Below the pieces are notes generated by a model that ran no database searches, was not told the DNA's origin, and saw only the letters and a list, made by a program, of their open reading frames with translations. A stretch of 64,000 nucleotides of DNA from positions 1-64,000 of the forward strand of contig NZ_JADEWG010000008.1 in the NCBI RefSeq assembly GCF_015207735.1. The letters run 5' to 3'. The position numbers and the translations under genes were made by a program. This stretch comes from [Phormidium] sp. LEGE 05292 (lineage in GTDB: Bacteria > Cyanobacteriota > Cyanobacteriia > Cyanobacteriales > Aerosakkonemataceae). Below, in pieces: positions 18,812-27,388 of the stretch. The number at the start of each line of letters is the position of its first letter. Within the stretch, counting starts at the first letter, position 1.

Positions 18812-20110
18812 CTAGATAGTAGAGAGAACTTCCTTAGCAGCTGCCAAAGTGCGATCGATATCCTCTTCCGTATGAGCAAAGGAAGTAAAACCAGCTTCAA
18901 ATTGCGAAGGTGCCAAATAAACACCACGTTCTAACATTCCGCGATGGAAACGACCAAATTTAGCCGTATCTGACTTTTTGGCATCCTCATAATTATGAAC
19001 TGGCCCGGAAGTAAAGAATAAACCAAACATGGCGCTAATTTGACCGCCACAAACAGCATGACCTGTTTCTTTGGCAATTTGCAACAAGCCATTACTGAGT
19101 TTTCTGGTAATCTTTTCCAAATACTCGTAAGTACCGGGTTTTTGCAGTAATTCCAAAGTTTTAATCCCCGCTGTCATTGCCAAGGGATTGCCGGATAATG
19201 TTCCTGCTTGGTACATTGGGCCAGCAGGTGCCACCATAGACATGATATCCTGTCTACCGCCATAAGCACCTACTGGTAAACCACCGCCAATAATCTTACC
19301 TAAAGTCGTTAAATCGGGAGTAATGCCAAATTTTTCTTGTGCGCCGCCGTAAGCAATGCGGAACCCAGTCATTACTTCATCAAACACCAACAATGCACCG
19401 TTTTCTTGGGTAATTACCCGTAAACCTTCCAAAAATCCGGCATCTGGAGGAATAAAACCTGCATTACCTACCACTGGTTCCAGAATTACACCTGCAATTT
19501 CACCAGGGTTTTCGGCAAACAAAGCTTTTACAGCTTCTAAATCGTTGTAAGGTGCGGTGAGCGTGCTGCTAGTTACAGACTTGGGAACGCCCGGAGAGTC
19601 GGGTAAACCAAGGGTAGCAACACCGGAACCCGCCTTCACCAGAAACATATCGGCGTGTCCGTGATAGCAACCTTCAAATTTAATTACTTTCTCACGTCCG
19701 GTAAAAGCACGCATTAAACGCAATACCGCCATGCAAGCCTCAGTTCCAGAATTGACAAACCGCACCATTTCAATACTAGGAACGGCATCAATTACCATTT
19801 CTGCCAGGACGTTTTCCAGAACAGAAGGTGCGCCGAAGCTAGTACCTTTATCTAAAGCCTCGTGTAGTGCTTTAATTACTTCTGGATGAGCGTGACCGCA
19901 GATTGCTGGACCCCAAGTTCCTACATAGTCAATGTATTCATTTCCATCAACATCCCAGATGTAAGCGCCTTTAACATGGTCAAAGACGATGGGTTGTCCT
20001 CCCACTGATTTGAAAGCACGTACAGGAGAACTCACGCCTCCTGGCATGATTTTCTGCGCTGCTGCAAAAATTTCTTCCGATTTGGTGGTTTTAAAAGAGG
20101 TGGTCACCAA
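18812..20110 (-). CDS. hemL: Glutamate-1-semialdehyde 2,1-aminomutase
   Basis: Converts glutamate-1-semialdehyde to 5-aminolevulinate, the last step of the C5 route feeding heme, chlorophyll and bilins. 432 residues, the standard length. It shows [23 protein letters not shown] at the start, the [22 protein letters not shown] block, [29 protein letters not shown], and the PLP-binding Lys in [14 protein letters not shown] (about 271). It is transcribed alone on the minus strand. Nothing is missing or unusual. Confidence 0.97.
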   Translation of the reverse strand: MVTTSFKTTKSEEIFAAAQKIMPGGVSSPVRAFKSVGGQPIVFDHVKGAYIWDVDGNEYIDYVGTWGPAICGHAHPEVIKALHEALDKGTSFGAPSVLENVLAEMVIDAVPSIEMVRFVNSGTEACMAVLRLMRAFTGREKVIKFEGCYHGHADMFLVKAGSGVATLGLPDSPGVPKSVTSSTLTAPYNDLEAVKALFAENPGEIAGVILEPVVGNAGFIPPDAGFLEGLRVITQENGALLVFDEVMTGFRIAYGGAQEKFGITPDLTTLGKIIGGGLPVGAYGGRQDIMSMVAPAGPMYQAGTLSGNPLAMTAGIKTLELLQKPGTYEYLEKITRKLSNGLLQIAKETGHAVCGGQISAMFGLFFTSGPVHNYEDAKKSDTAKFGRFHRGMLERGVYLAPSQFEAGFTSFAHTEEDIDRTLAAAKEVLSTI

Positions 20111-20232
20111 AGCTGTCTCCTTAACTGTAAGTCTTTGCCTGTCTTGGCTTTAAAGTCTGTCTTAAGATAGATGCAACCAATGATTGACAATGTTACTCTC
20201 GCGATACCCCCATCTACCCGTAAATAACCAAG

Positions 20233-20445
20233 ATGTTATATAAGAGCAATCAAGATTTACCAGCAGATGTGCGCGATCGCCTTTCTGAAGCTGCTCAAGA
20301 ATTATACCGAGCAGCGTTCAATTGTGCTATTCATTGGTACGGTGAAGAGTCAAAAGCTCATCAGGTTGCTTGGTGTGCTGTAAGAACTCAAGCCGCAAAT
20401 ATTTATAATACCCTCGATCAGGGGTCAAGTACTTTAGTAGCTTAA
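20233..20445 (+). CDS. ChaB-like small protein
   Basis: 70 residues. The pattern LP-x(9)-AQELYRAAFNCAIHWY, then KAHQVAWCAVR, follows the ChaB fold (a small helical domain first named from E. coli ChaB, a putative regulator of cation transport). The cellular role in cyanobacteria is unknown. It is divergent from hemL, with 122 bases between the starts. Confidence 0.75.
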   Translation: MLYKSNQDLPADVRDRLSEAAQELYRAAFNCAIHWYGEESKAHQVAWCAVRTQAANIYNTLDQGSSTLVA

Positions 20446-20451
20446 GAAGGC

Positions 20452-20600
20452 AGAAGGGAAGTTTTAAGTTTTGAGTTTTGAGTTTTGAGTTTGTAGGGGC
20501 GGGTTTTGCCCAGAGATTGTTTGTGCGGTACAAAGATTATGTACTAAACCCGCCCCTACCGTGTCGCCTTGTCCCCTTGTCGCCTTGTCCCCTTGTCCCC
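20452..20600. repeat. Composite repeat block (GAGTTTT units, palindrome, CCCCTTGT units)
   Basis: Three repeat types lie in series. TTTTGAG/GAGTTTT heptamers occupy about 20463-20492. An inverted pair GTAGGGGCGGGTTT (20493-20506) with its complement (20546-20559) is next. CCCCTTGT/CGCCTTGT octamers run to 20600. The block separates the chaB-like gene from hisIE. Confidence 0.8.
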
Positions 20601-20639
20601 TAAAATAAGCAATCTACTCTGCTTTTGTGACCGAAGTTT

Positions 20640-21287
20640 ATGCCTGCTGATTTAACGGCTCTTAACCAGTCTATCCCGATCGAGCAAATTCGTTACGACG
20701 AACGTGGGTTAGTTCCGGCTATTGTTCAAGATTACCTTGATGGTACTGTCTTGATGATGGCTTGGATGAATCGGGAATCTTTAGCCAAAACGTTGGAAAC
20801 AGGAAGAACTTGGTTTTGGAGTCGTTCTCGATCGGAATTATGGCCTAAAGGGGAAACTTCCGGTCATGTGCAAAATGTCAAAAGTATGCGTTATGACTGC
20901 GACAGCGACGCATTACTAATTACTGTGGAACAGATTGGTGATATTGCTTGCCATACTGGGGAACGCAGTTGTTTTCATCAAACCAATGGGTCGAAGATTG
21001 CGCCACCTGCGGATACTTTATCACAGGTGTTTGAGGTAATTTGCGATCGTAGAGATCATCCCAACGAAGAGTCTTATACTTGCAAGTTAATTGCGGGTGG
21101 AAATAACAAGATTTTAAAAAAAATTGGCGAAGAATCCGCTGAAGTGGTGATGGCTTTTAAAGATGATGATAAAGAAGGAATTGCTGGCGAAGTTGCAGAT
21201 TTATTTTATCATACTTTGGTCGCTTTAGCGCATCATAATGTTGATATTAAAGCAGTTTATCGGAAGTTGCAGGAACGGCGGAGATAG
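20640..21287 (+). CDS. hisIE: Bifunctional phosphoribosyl-AMP cyclohydrolase / phosphoribosyl-ATP pyrophosphatase
   Basis: Steps two and three of histidine biosynthesis in one 215-residue protein. The N-terminal HisI half carries [38 protein letters not shown] and the metal-binding residues in YDCDSDALL and [11 protein letters not shown]. The C-terminal HisE half has the conserved [26 protein letters not shown] and [11 protein letters not shown]. The fused arrangement is usual in cyanobacteria. Both active sites look complete. No other his gene is nearby. Confidence 0.97.
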   Translation: MPADLTALNQSIPIEQIRYDERGLVPAIVQDYLDGTVLMMAWMNRESLAKTLETGRTWFWSRSRSELWPKGETSGHVQNVKSMRYDCDSDALLITVEQIGDIACHTGERSCFHQTNGSKIAPPADTLSQVFEVICDRRDHPNEESYTCKLIAGGNNKILKKIGEESAEVVMAFKDDDKEGIAGEVADLFYHTLVALAHHNVDIKAVYRKLQERRR

Positions 21288-21350
21288 GTTTTTTGCTATT
21301 ACTGAGAAAGTTGTAATTTAAGTTGCTAGTTACCAGTATAGTTCTTTCTT

Positions 21351-21443
21351 AGCCCCCCTTATTAAGGGGGGTTGGGGGGATCTAAACCCAGTAATGACAG
21401 CGTTATATCCCCCCACTACCCCCCTTACTCAAGGGGGGAACTC
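21351..21443. repeat. MITE-like element with G/C-run inverted ends
   Basis: Left end AGCCCCCCTT followed by AAGGGGGGTTGGGGGGATC; right end ATCCCCCCACTACCCCCCTT followed by AAGGGGGGAACT. Left and right parts are mutual inverted repeats around a short unique core. It follows hisIE and could act as a transcription end. Confidence 0.7.
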
Positions 21444-21467
21444 CGAAAGAATTAATCACTTATCAGT

Positions 21468-21587
21468 TCATATTGCAATACAAATCAGTTCATCAGCTTT
21501 CAAAATAGCCATTGCATATTCCCGCCCTTGGTTATCAGCAAATTCTACTAAATATTTGCTTTCATTTTCAGAATTGTATATTTCCAT
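21468..21587 (-). pseudogene. 5'-truncated DUF4926-like fragment
   Basis: From an ATG at 21587 the frame reads MEIYNSENESKYLVEF, then DNQGREYAMAILKADELI. This resembles the C-terminal half of DUF4926 proteins, small proteins often encoded near toxin-antitoxin genes. The usual N-terminal half, with the VGTIVE-type strand, is missing. Upstream DNA runs directly into the stop of the kinase-WD40 gene eight bases away. I read it as a remnant left after a deletion, not a working 39-residue protein. Confidence 0.45.
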
Positions 21588-21594
21588 AAATCTA

Positions 21595-23460
21595 TTAATT
21601 TTGCTTGTATAGTTTAATCGTCTTATCTTGACTACCGCTAGCAATGAAACTGCCATCAGAAGAAATGGCAACACAACTAACCAAATCTGTATGACCGACG
21701 AGTATTCCTATTTCTTTTCCAGTACTAACTTGCCACAATTTTACAGTTTTATCCCAACTTCCACTAATGAGAATTTGATTATTGGGGGAAAAGGTAAGCG
21801 CAGAAATTAACCAAGGATGTCCTGAAAGAATACAATTACATTGCCAAGTTGTGGTATCCCAAAGGCGAATAGTTCTGTCTTCGCCGCCTGTAGCTAGTAA
21901 TTTGCCATCGGGACTAAATACGATCGCTCTCACCCCCCCAGTATGTCCAACCAAAGTACAAATTAATTCAAACTTTATTAAATCCCAAATATGCACAATT
22001 TGATCGGAACTTGCACTTGCTAATATAGGGGAAACTGGACTGAAAGCGATCGCATTTATCCCTAATTTAGCTCCTGATAATGTTGTTATCTGTTCTCCTA
22101 TTTCGGGATGCCATAATTTGACAGTTTTATCAGCACTACCACTGGCAAGAATTTTCCCGTCAGGACTGAATGCTAAAGCGTTGACAGCGCCATTGTGACC
22201 GAGTATTGTGTGAATTTCCTGGCGTTTTTGCAAATCCCAAAGCTTGATTTGGCGATCACTACTTCCGCTTGCTAATATGTTCGGGGAATGAGGATGAAAA
22301 GCAACAGATTTGACTTTTCCTGTATGAGCTTTTAAGGTAAAAAATTCCTGTAGAGACGTTGCACGCAACGTCTCTACAAAATGACCAATATCCCATAAGC
22401 AAATTGTTCGATCGTCGCTGACACTGGCAAGCATTTTATCGTCAGGAGAAAGAGCGATCGCATTAATCCCAGAAAATAGCCCTCCATCACCGACAAGTGT
22501 GGCGTAAGTTTCCCAAGTTTGTTTAGGAGGAGGTGCTGAAATTGGGATTTTTTTACCTGTGAGTTTTTGCATTTCGGTGAGTGCAACTTCAGCAGAAGGA
22601 AATCGCTTTTCTAATGAAGGTTCGATTAGGCGATCGATAATTTGCGCCAAATCATATTCTACAGAACTTGCCAAATCTGACAGCCAATAATTTCGCCATA
22701 CCCAACAATTATTCGCCAAATCGAACAGGTGAAACGGACGAATTCCTGTTAGTAAATTCAGGCAAACAACCCCTAAACTGTAAAGATCGCTGCTGAAAAC
22801 TGCGCTTCCTCTCACTTGTTCTGGTGCAGCATATTCAGCACTACCGATCGTCGTTCCTGGCGTAACAAAAAAAGTTTCTGTCACCAGTTTTGCCGCACTA
22901 AAATCAACTAAAAATAAATCATTTAACGATTTTATTTGAATAATATTCTCAGGTTTAATATCGCGATGAATGACTTGATGGGAATGAATGAACTGGAGGA
23001 CGGGAAGTAAATTTTCTAAAATTTGCCAGACTTCCGCGGCACTAAATTGACCCTTTTCGCCTAAAAGTATTGCTAGGTTTTTTCCAGTTATGTATTTTTG
23101 GACGAGGTAGAAATTGCCATTTTCGGCAAAACTGTCTATAACAGCAGGAATTTGGGGATGATTGCCTAATTCTTTTAATTTGTTGATCGCATCTCCAAAC
23201 AAAAATTTTTCGGAATCACCCCGATCGAGAACTCGCCAAAATTGTTTGACAACACAAAGAGTAGGAGAATCTTCAGCCAAATCAAAGGCTAAAAATGTTT
23301 GTCCAAAGCCTCCCCTACCCAAAACTTTAACCGCACGATAGCGTTTTTTGAGAAGTAAAGTAGAGCCACAAAATTGACAAATTACAGAATTGCGATCGTA
23401 ATTTTGTGACTCATTACAACTAGGGTTGAAACAAATTGTTTCTCTACCTTCAAGACTCAT
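21595..23460 (-). CDS. Ser/Thr protein kinase fused to a seven-bladed WD40 propeller
   Basis: 621 residues. A short N-terminal zinc-ribbon-like segment has Cys pairs in CFNPSC and CQFCG (residues 10-33). A Hanks kinase domain covers about 38-300: LGRGGFGQTFLAFD, VVKQ, HRDIKPENI, APEQ. Its metal-binding loop reads DFSAAK, with Ser in place of the usual Gly. Seven WD repeats (about 310-621), each ending in a [LI]-[WY] strand, close one propeller. A perfect 30-base palindrome lies in frame between blades 1 and 2. The kinase should be active if Ser at the DFG position is tolerated; the propeller probably recruits partners. Confidence 0.92.
   Translation of the reverse strand: MSLEGRETICFNPSCNESQNYDRNSVICQFCGSTLLLKKRYRAVKVLGRGGFGQTFLAFDLAEDSPTLCVVKQFWRVLDRGDSEKFLFGDAINKLKELGNHPQIPAVIDSFAENGNFYLVQKYITGKNLAILLGEKGQFSAAEVWQILENLLPVLQFIHSHQVIHRDIKPENIIQIKSLNDLFLVDFSAAKLVTETFFVTPGTTIGSAEYAAPEQVRGSAVFSSDLYSLGVVCLNLLTGIRPFHLFDLANNCWVWRNYWLSDLASSVEYDLAQIIDRLIEPSLEKRFPSAEVALTEMQKLTGKKIPISAPPPKQTWETYATLVGDGGLFSGINAIALSPDDKMLASVSDDRTICLWDIGHFVETLRATSLQEFFTLKAHTGKVKSVAFHPHSPNILASGSSDRQIKLWDLQKRQEIHTILGHNGAVNALAFSPDGKILASGSADKTVKLWHPEIGEQITTLSGAKLGINAIAFSPVSPILASASSDQIVHIWDLIKFELICTLVGHTGGVRAIVFSPDGKLLATGGEDRTIRLWDTTTWQCNCILSGHPWLISALTFSPNNQILISGSWDKTVKLWQVSTGKEIGILVGHTDLVSCVAISSDGSFIASGSQDKTIKLYKQN
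22349..22378. repeat. 30-base palindrome inserted in frame in the kinase-WD40 gene
   Basis: TGTAGAGACGTTGC and its exact complement flank two bases. Its length (30) preserves the reading frame and adds ten residues (VETLRATSLQ) between WD blades 1 and 2. This palindrome type is commonly intergenic in filamentous cyanobacteria. Confidence 0.85.
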
Positions 23461-23507
23461 CTTTTTATATTAATTTGGGATCATCAGTTACCTTTCCCGC
23501 TAAGTTA

Positions 23508-23579
23508 AACCCCACCCCTTAATCCCCTCCCCGTAAACGGGGAGGGGAGACAAAGCGCAGCTTTGGCGGGGGTGGGGTT
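23508..23579. repeat. Nested GC-rich palindromic repeat
   Basis: Outer arms AACCCCACCCC and GGGGTGGGGTT enclose an inner hairpin with arms CCCCTCCCCG and CGGGGAGGGG around TAAA. It lies between two minus-strand genes, so it may end flotillin-gene transcription or simply be a mobile palindrome. Confidence 0.8.
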
Positions 23580-23593
23580 CTTCAGGTTCAAAA

Positions 23594-23652
23594 TTCGCCT
23601 TTAGGAGTCCGCGTAGGCGGACTTCGTTTGTGTAGACGCGGTTTTAACCGCC
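23594..23652. repeat. Palindromic repeat running into the flotillin-like gene
   Basis: AGTCCGC and GCGGACT flank a short loop, and the far end is the palindrome GCGGTTTTAACCGC. The last codons and stop (Gly-Gly-stop) of the flotillin-like gene are inside this repeat. Confidence 0.7.
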
Positions 23653-25620
23653 TTTTTCTAACTGATCTTCTACTTGGCTTTTGACAATTAAATTCTGACC
23701 ATTACTTTTACCATTACCTTGCAATTCTTTAGTTTGATTCCACAACAACATTCCCATCAAACCATCAACTAAACCTGAACCTTGGCTATTACCGCTAACA
23801 GCTACATCGGGAACAACTCGCACATTGCGATCGCCAATCACCTGCATCAATTGTAACGCTGTGTAAGATTGCGAACCTAAAGCATTTACACCAGCTTCAT
23901 AAGCATCCGCTTTCGCTTCTCCAGTGACGCGAATCGATTCCGCTTCCCCATGCGCCTCATTAATTTTTGCAGTCGCATGAAGTTCAGCAATTTTAACTCC
24001 TTGTTCTGCTGTCACCACATCTTTTTGAATGTCCGCTAAAGCCGTTTCCCGCACCAGTTCTTGACGCTGCGACTGCGCCATTCGTTGAACTTCGTAGGTT
24101 TTCTGTTGTTCTTCGGCGATTTTGCGATCGGTCAAAGTTTGCATTAGTTCAGGCGGCGGCGAAATCAAACCGATCAAAGTATCAACCGCCTGCACATCAT
24201 AAGCACGCAACGCCTGACGCACGTATTCGGCTGCTTCTGCTTGGCGTTGAGCGCGATCGACCAAGAAATCCAAAATCGTGTATTCTTGTGCAGAATTGCG
24301 GAAATAATTACCTACAATTGGACGCAAAACATGATCTACTAAATTCTGCATCGAACCCAACCGGGAAATTACTTTTGGTGCATCAACAGCAGCAACATGA
24401 ATTATTTGGAAAACTTCTAAATCGAAAGTAAAACCATCAAAAGAAAGCAACTTCAAAGCAACTAATTTAGAATCATAACCATGTTCGCCGCTGAATCGCG
24501 CCGTAAAATTCAACACAATATTAGTTGTGGGAACCAATTCCACTTTCATAATTTTTGTGTTGAGGGGATGTTTACCGGGGTACAAAGGTTCAATCCAAAC
24601 GCCTTTGTCACCTTTATTAACTAAATTGCCGTGAGTAAAAGATTCGCCGCTGATATCTTCGTGCGATCGACCCACAAACGAAATTACTACGCCTACATAA
24701 CCGATCGGCACTTCCGTCATTGGTTCTTGTTCCACCTTCACAAACCAAGGATTTAAATTCCAAGAACCCGAAAGAATTACTTGTTCCTGCAAACCTCTCC
24801 GTCCGCCACCATTAATAAAACTTTGCGCTTTTTGAAAGTTATCATGTTGAGGAATTATCGGCCCAGCAATTTCCCCTTCTTCAATGGGAACCCCATCTAA
24901 AGTAGAGACAATTCCCACTCGTTCCGACTCAACTTTATAGACCTTCAATTGCTCCTTAGTCATTCCATGTTTAGCAGCATTATTAGATGTAATTACCTCA
25001 AATAAAGCCGTATTAATCCGATAAGTTCCGGTAGTCATAACAGCTAATTGCCGACCTTTTTCGCCTCCATTAGTGAGGAACTTGCGAGCATTTTGAAAAT
25101 CATCACATTCAATAACTTTGCCTAAAATTCGATTGCGTGGAATAGTTGTGCCATCATTAGCAACAATTAAACCAATTTCATCTTGAGGAATAACGATAAC
25201 TTGCTCTTTCCGAATGCTATATTGCCAAGGAAAATAACCAAAATGCCATCCCGGTGGTAGGGTATCTGCTTGCAAACCCGCTTCACTATTGAGCGCAATT
25301 AATTTACCTGCGGGCAAACTTTTAGCAGCGAACTTTTTGGTAACAATTCCCACTTCTCGTTCGCCAATAACTATCAACCCTAAAATCCAACCAATTTTAG
25401 GTAAGAAAATGAGAATTACTACAACCCCGCCAACGGCATAAATCCACATTGGCAAACTGAATCCCAAATCAGCTTGCATCAACTGAACTTCTTGTGATTT
25501 GGGTTGTGGTAGGTTAGTTTGCTGAGGGGTGTTTGAAGCGATCGCACCTGCTGGTATTCCAGCCACCAATAAAGATGTTGCCAAAGGTAAAAACTTGTTA
25601 AAAAATTTGAAACGAGACAT
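23644..25620 (-). CDS. Flotillin-like SPFH/band-7 membrane protein
   Basis: 658 residues. A signal-like hydrophobic segment is at 8-28 and a second membrane helix at about 58-85. The SPFH/band-7 region follows, with REVGIVTKKF at 89 and LPPGWHFGYFPW at 121. Residues 149-209 and 235-297 are clearly related to each other (FQ-[NK]-A-[RQ]-x-F-[LI]-x-[NG]-G-G-x-[KR]-G-x-Q), indicating an internal duplication. The Ala/Glu/Gln-rich helical region (about 470-600) is typical of flotillin coiled coils that assemble membrane scaffolds. The last residues (KGG) are encoded by a dispersed repeat. Specific cargo is unknown. Confidence 0.88.
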   Translation of the reverse strand: MSRFKFFNKFLPLATSLLVAGIPAGAIASNTPQQTNLPQPKSQEVQLMQADLGFSLPMWIYAVGGVVVILIFLPKIGWILGLIVIGEREVGIVTKKFAAKSLPAGKLIALNSEAGLQADTLPPGWHFGYFPWQYSIRKEQVIVIPQDEIGLIVANDGTTIPRNRILGKVIECDDFQNARKFLTNGGEKGRQLAVMTTGTYRINTALFEVITSNNAAKHGMTKEQLKVYKVESERVGIVSTLDGVPIEEGEIAGPIIPQHDNFQKAQSFINGGGRRGLQEQVILSGSWNLNPWFVKVEQEPMTEVPIGYVGVVISFVGRSHEDISGESFTHGNLVNKGDKGVWIEPLYPGKHPLNTKIMKVELVPTTNIVLNFTARFSGEHGYDSKLVALKLLSFDGFTFDLEVFQIIHVAAVDAPKVISRLGSMQNLVDHVLRPIVGNYFRNSAQEYTILDFLVDRAQRQAEAAEYVRQALRAYDVQAVDTLIGLISPPPELMQTLTDRKIAEEQQKTYEVQRMAQSQRQELVRETALADIQKDVVTAEQGVKIAELHATAKINEAHGEAESIRVTGEAKADAYEAGVNALGSQSYTALQLMQVIGDRNVRVVPDVAVSGNSQGSGLVDGLMGMLLWNQTKELQGNGKSNGQNLIVKSQVEDQLEKGG

Positions 25621-25990
25621 ATATCTTCAATCTCCAATAAAAGTGGAAACTGTCCACTTGCAAACTAATACAATGCCAGTCCTACTTTTTACTGACGCAC
25701 TTAATTAAGAATTGGGAAAGAATCAAAAAAATATGCAACCTTAAACCTTAACTTAAACTTAAAGTTCCAGGCTATTTTGCCATCAGCAAAAAACTATAAA
25801 GTTGATTATAGCCTAGCAAATTTTCTCAGTTTGTCTATAGCAACCTCTCAACCGTTGAATTGTATCGGAAGTTACAAAAAATCCAATAAAACATTAAAAT
25901 ATCTAAAATCCGGTCGGAAAGATCGGATTTTATGGCATGATTGCAAAGTAAATGATTTTAGCGGTTTCAGCGCAGAGGAAACCAAAGATT
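25621..25990. other. 370-base intergenic region
   Basis: Divergent spacer between the flotillin-like gene and the peroxiredoxin gene. It is AT-rich, with a TTAAACCTTAACTTAAAC-type run near 25740. A weak open frame (25777-26001) shows no family features. Promoters for both genes are expected here. Confidence 0.5.
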
Positions 25991-26629
25991 ATGGCGCTTA
26001 GACTTGGCGACACCGTTCCCAACTTTACTCAAGCCTCCAGCGAAGGCGATATCGACTTTTATAACTGGGCAGGAGACAGCTGGGTTGTCCTGTTCTCTCA
26101 CCCCGCAGATTATACACCCGTTTGCACCACCGAATTAGGCGAAGTTGCCCGCCTCAAACCAGAATTCGACAAGCGCAACGTAAAAGTATTAGCCCTCAGC
26201 GTGGATGATGTAGAATCTCACAAAGGCTGGATTGGTGACATTGAAGAAACTCAAAGTGTAAAGCTGAATTATCCAATTCTGGCAGATCCAGATAAAAAGG
26301 TTTCTGACCTTTATGACATGATTCACCCCAATGCTACCAACACGGTAACAGTTCGCACAGTTTTTGTGATCGATCCCCAAAAGAAACTACGTTTAAGCTT
26401 TACCTATCCTCCCAGTACAGGACGGAATTTTGATGAAATTCTGCGGGTAATTGACTCTTTGCAACTGACAGATAATTACAGCGTAGCGACACCTGCTAAC
26501 TGGAAAGATGGCGAAGATGTAGTAATAGTGCCATCTTTAAAAGATCCCGAAGTTTTGAAAGAGAAATTCCCCAAAGGTTACGAAGAAGTTAAACCTTATT
26601 TGCGGATGACTCCTCAACCAAACAAGTAA
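25991..26629 (+). CDS. 1-Cys peroxiredoxin (Prx6 type)
   Basis: 212 residues from the ATG MALRLGDTVPNF; an in-frame upstream start at 25952 adds non-conserved residues and is rejected. The peroxidatic Cys is in HPADYTPVCTTELGE, the Prx6-type motif, followed by LALSVDDVESHKGW and RTVFVIDPQKKLR. No second conserved resolving Cys is present. The long C-terminal arm (DGEDVVIVPSL, then PKGYEEVKPYLRMTPQP) is typical of Prx6. It reduces hydrogen peroxide and organic peroxides in the cytosol. A clear terminator follows. Confidence 0.95.
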   Translation: MALRLGDTVPNFTQASSEGDIDFYNWAGDSWVVLFSHPADYTPVCTTELGEVARLKPEFDKRNVKVLALSVDDVESHKGWIGDIEETQSVKLNYPILADPDKKVSDLYDMIHPNATNTVTVRTVFVIDPQKKLRLSFTYPPSTGRNFDEILRVIDSLQLTDNYSVATPANWKDGEDVVIVPSLKDPEVLKEKFPKGYEEVKPYLRMTPQPNK

Positions 26630-26668
26630 TTTTTAGTTTGGTTGAAATTTGCAATAATTATTCTGTAG

Positions 26669-26696
26669 GGTGGGCAATGCTCACCTGATTTTTTTT
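26669..26696 (+). terminator. Intrinsic terminator of the peroxiredoxin gene
   Basis: GGTGGGC and GCTCACC (one G-T pair) flank AAT, followed after three bases by eight T. It lies 40 bases beyond the stop. Confidence 0.75.
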
Positions 26697-26757
26697 AGAT
26701 GGGGAAGATTTGCTAACCTTATATTGTGTGTAGTTTGAAGGGTCGAGGAAATTAATC

Positions 26758-27342
26758 ATGCTTTCCGAGCCTATAGTATTGCGGATGCCGCCACAGTTGC
26801 AAATGACAGATGAGCAATTTTTTGAGTTCTGTCAAATAAATCGTGATTTGCAGATTGAAAGGAACAAGTTTGGAGAATTGTTAATAATGCCGCCGACGGG
26901 TTCAGATTCAGGAAATCGAGAAGCTAGAATAATTCAGCAATTGATGAATTGGGCAGATGAAGATGGTACTGGGATTGCGTTTTCTTCCAGTGCAGGATTT
27001 ACTTTATCGACGGGGGCAGATCGATCGCCAGACGCTTCTTGGATAAAATTAGAAAGGTGGAATAGTTTAACCTCAGAACAGCAACAAAAATTCGCGCCAA
27101 TTTGTCCAGACTTTGTAGTTGAATTAAGGTCGCCTTCAGATAATCTGAAACCTCTGCAAGAAAAGATGGCAGAATATATGAGAGAACCAGGAGTACAGTT
27201 AGGCTGGTTAATTGATAGAAAGAATCATCAAGTTTATATTTATCGTCCCCATCAAGAAGTAGAAATTTTAGATAATCCGGCAACTATCAGCGGAGATCCA
27301 GTTTTACCTGGATTTATTTTAAATTTGAGTAAAGTTTGGTAA
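26758..27342 (+). CDS. Uma2 family (PD-(D/E)XK-like) protein
   Basis: 194 residues of the Uma2 family (DUF820), which is greatly expanded in cyanobacteria. The nuclease-fold pattern is visible: PDASWIK (91-97), then PDFVVELRSPSD (117-128), then QLGWLIDRKNHQVYIYRP near the C-terminus. The family is predicted to be restriction-endonuclease-like, but no biological role is proven. It stands alone, without an obvious partner, between the peroxiredoxin and cysteine synthase genes, 46 bases ahead of the latter. Confidence 0.9.
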   Translation: MLSEPIVLRMPPQLQMTDEQFFEFCQINRDLQIERNKFGELLIMPPTGSDSGNREARIIQQLMNWADEDGTGIAFSSSAGFTLSTGADRSPDASWIKLERWNSLTSEQQQKFAPICPDFVVELRSPSDNLKPLQEKMAEYMREPGVQLGWLIDRKNHQVYIYRPHQEVEILDNPATISGDPVLPGFILNLSKVW

Positions 27343-27388
27343 GAATATAAGTCAAAATTTTTAAAGGAGAATTAAGGTAAATTCAAAA

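Noticed and set aside
26758-27342. Uma2 gene as a sign of a transposon or defence island
   Set aside because: Uma2 genes are very numerous in cyanobacterial chromosomes, and no transposase, restriction or phage gene is near.
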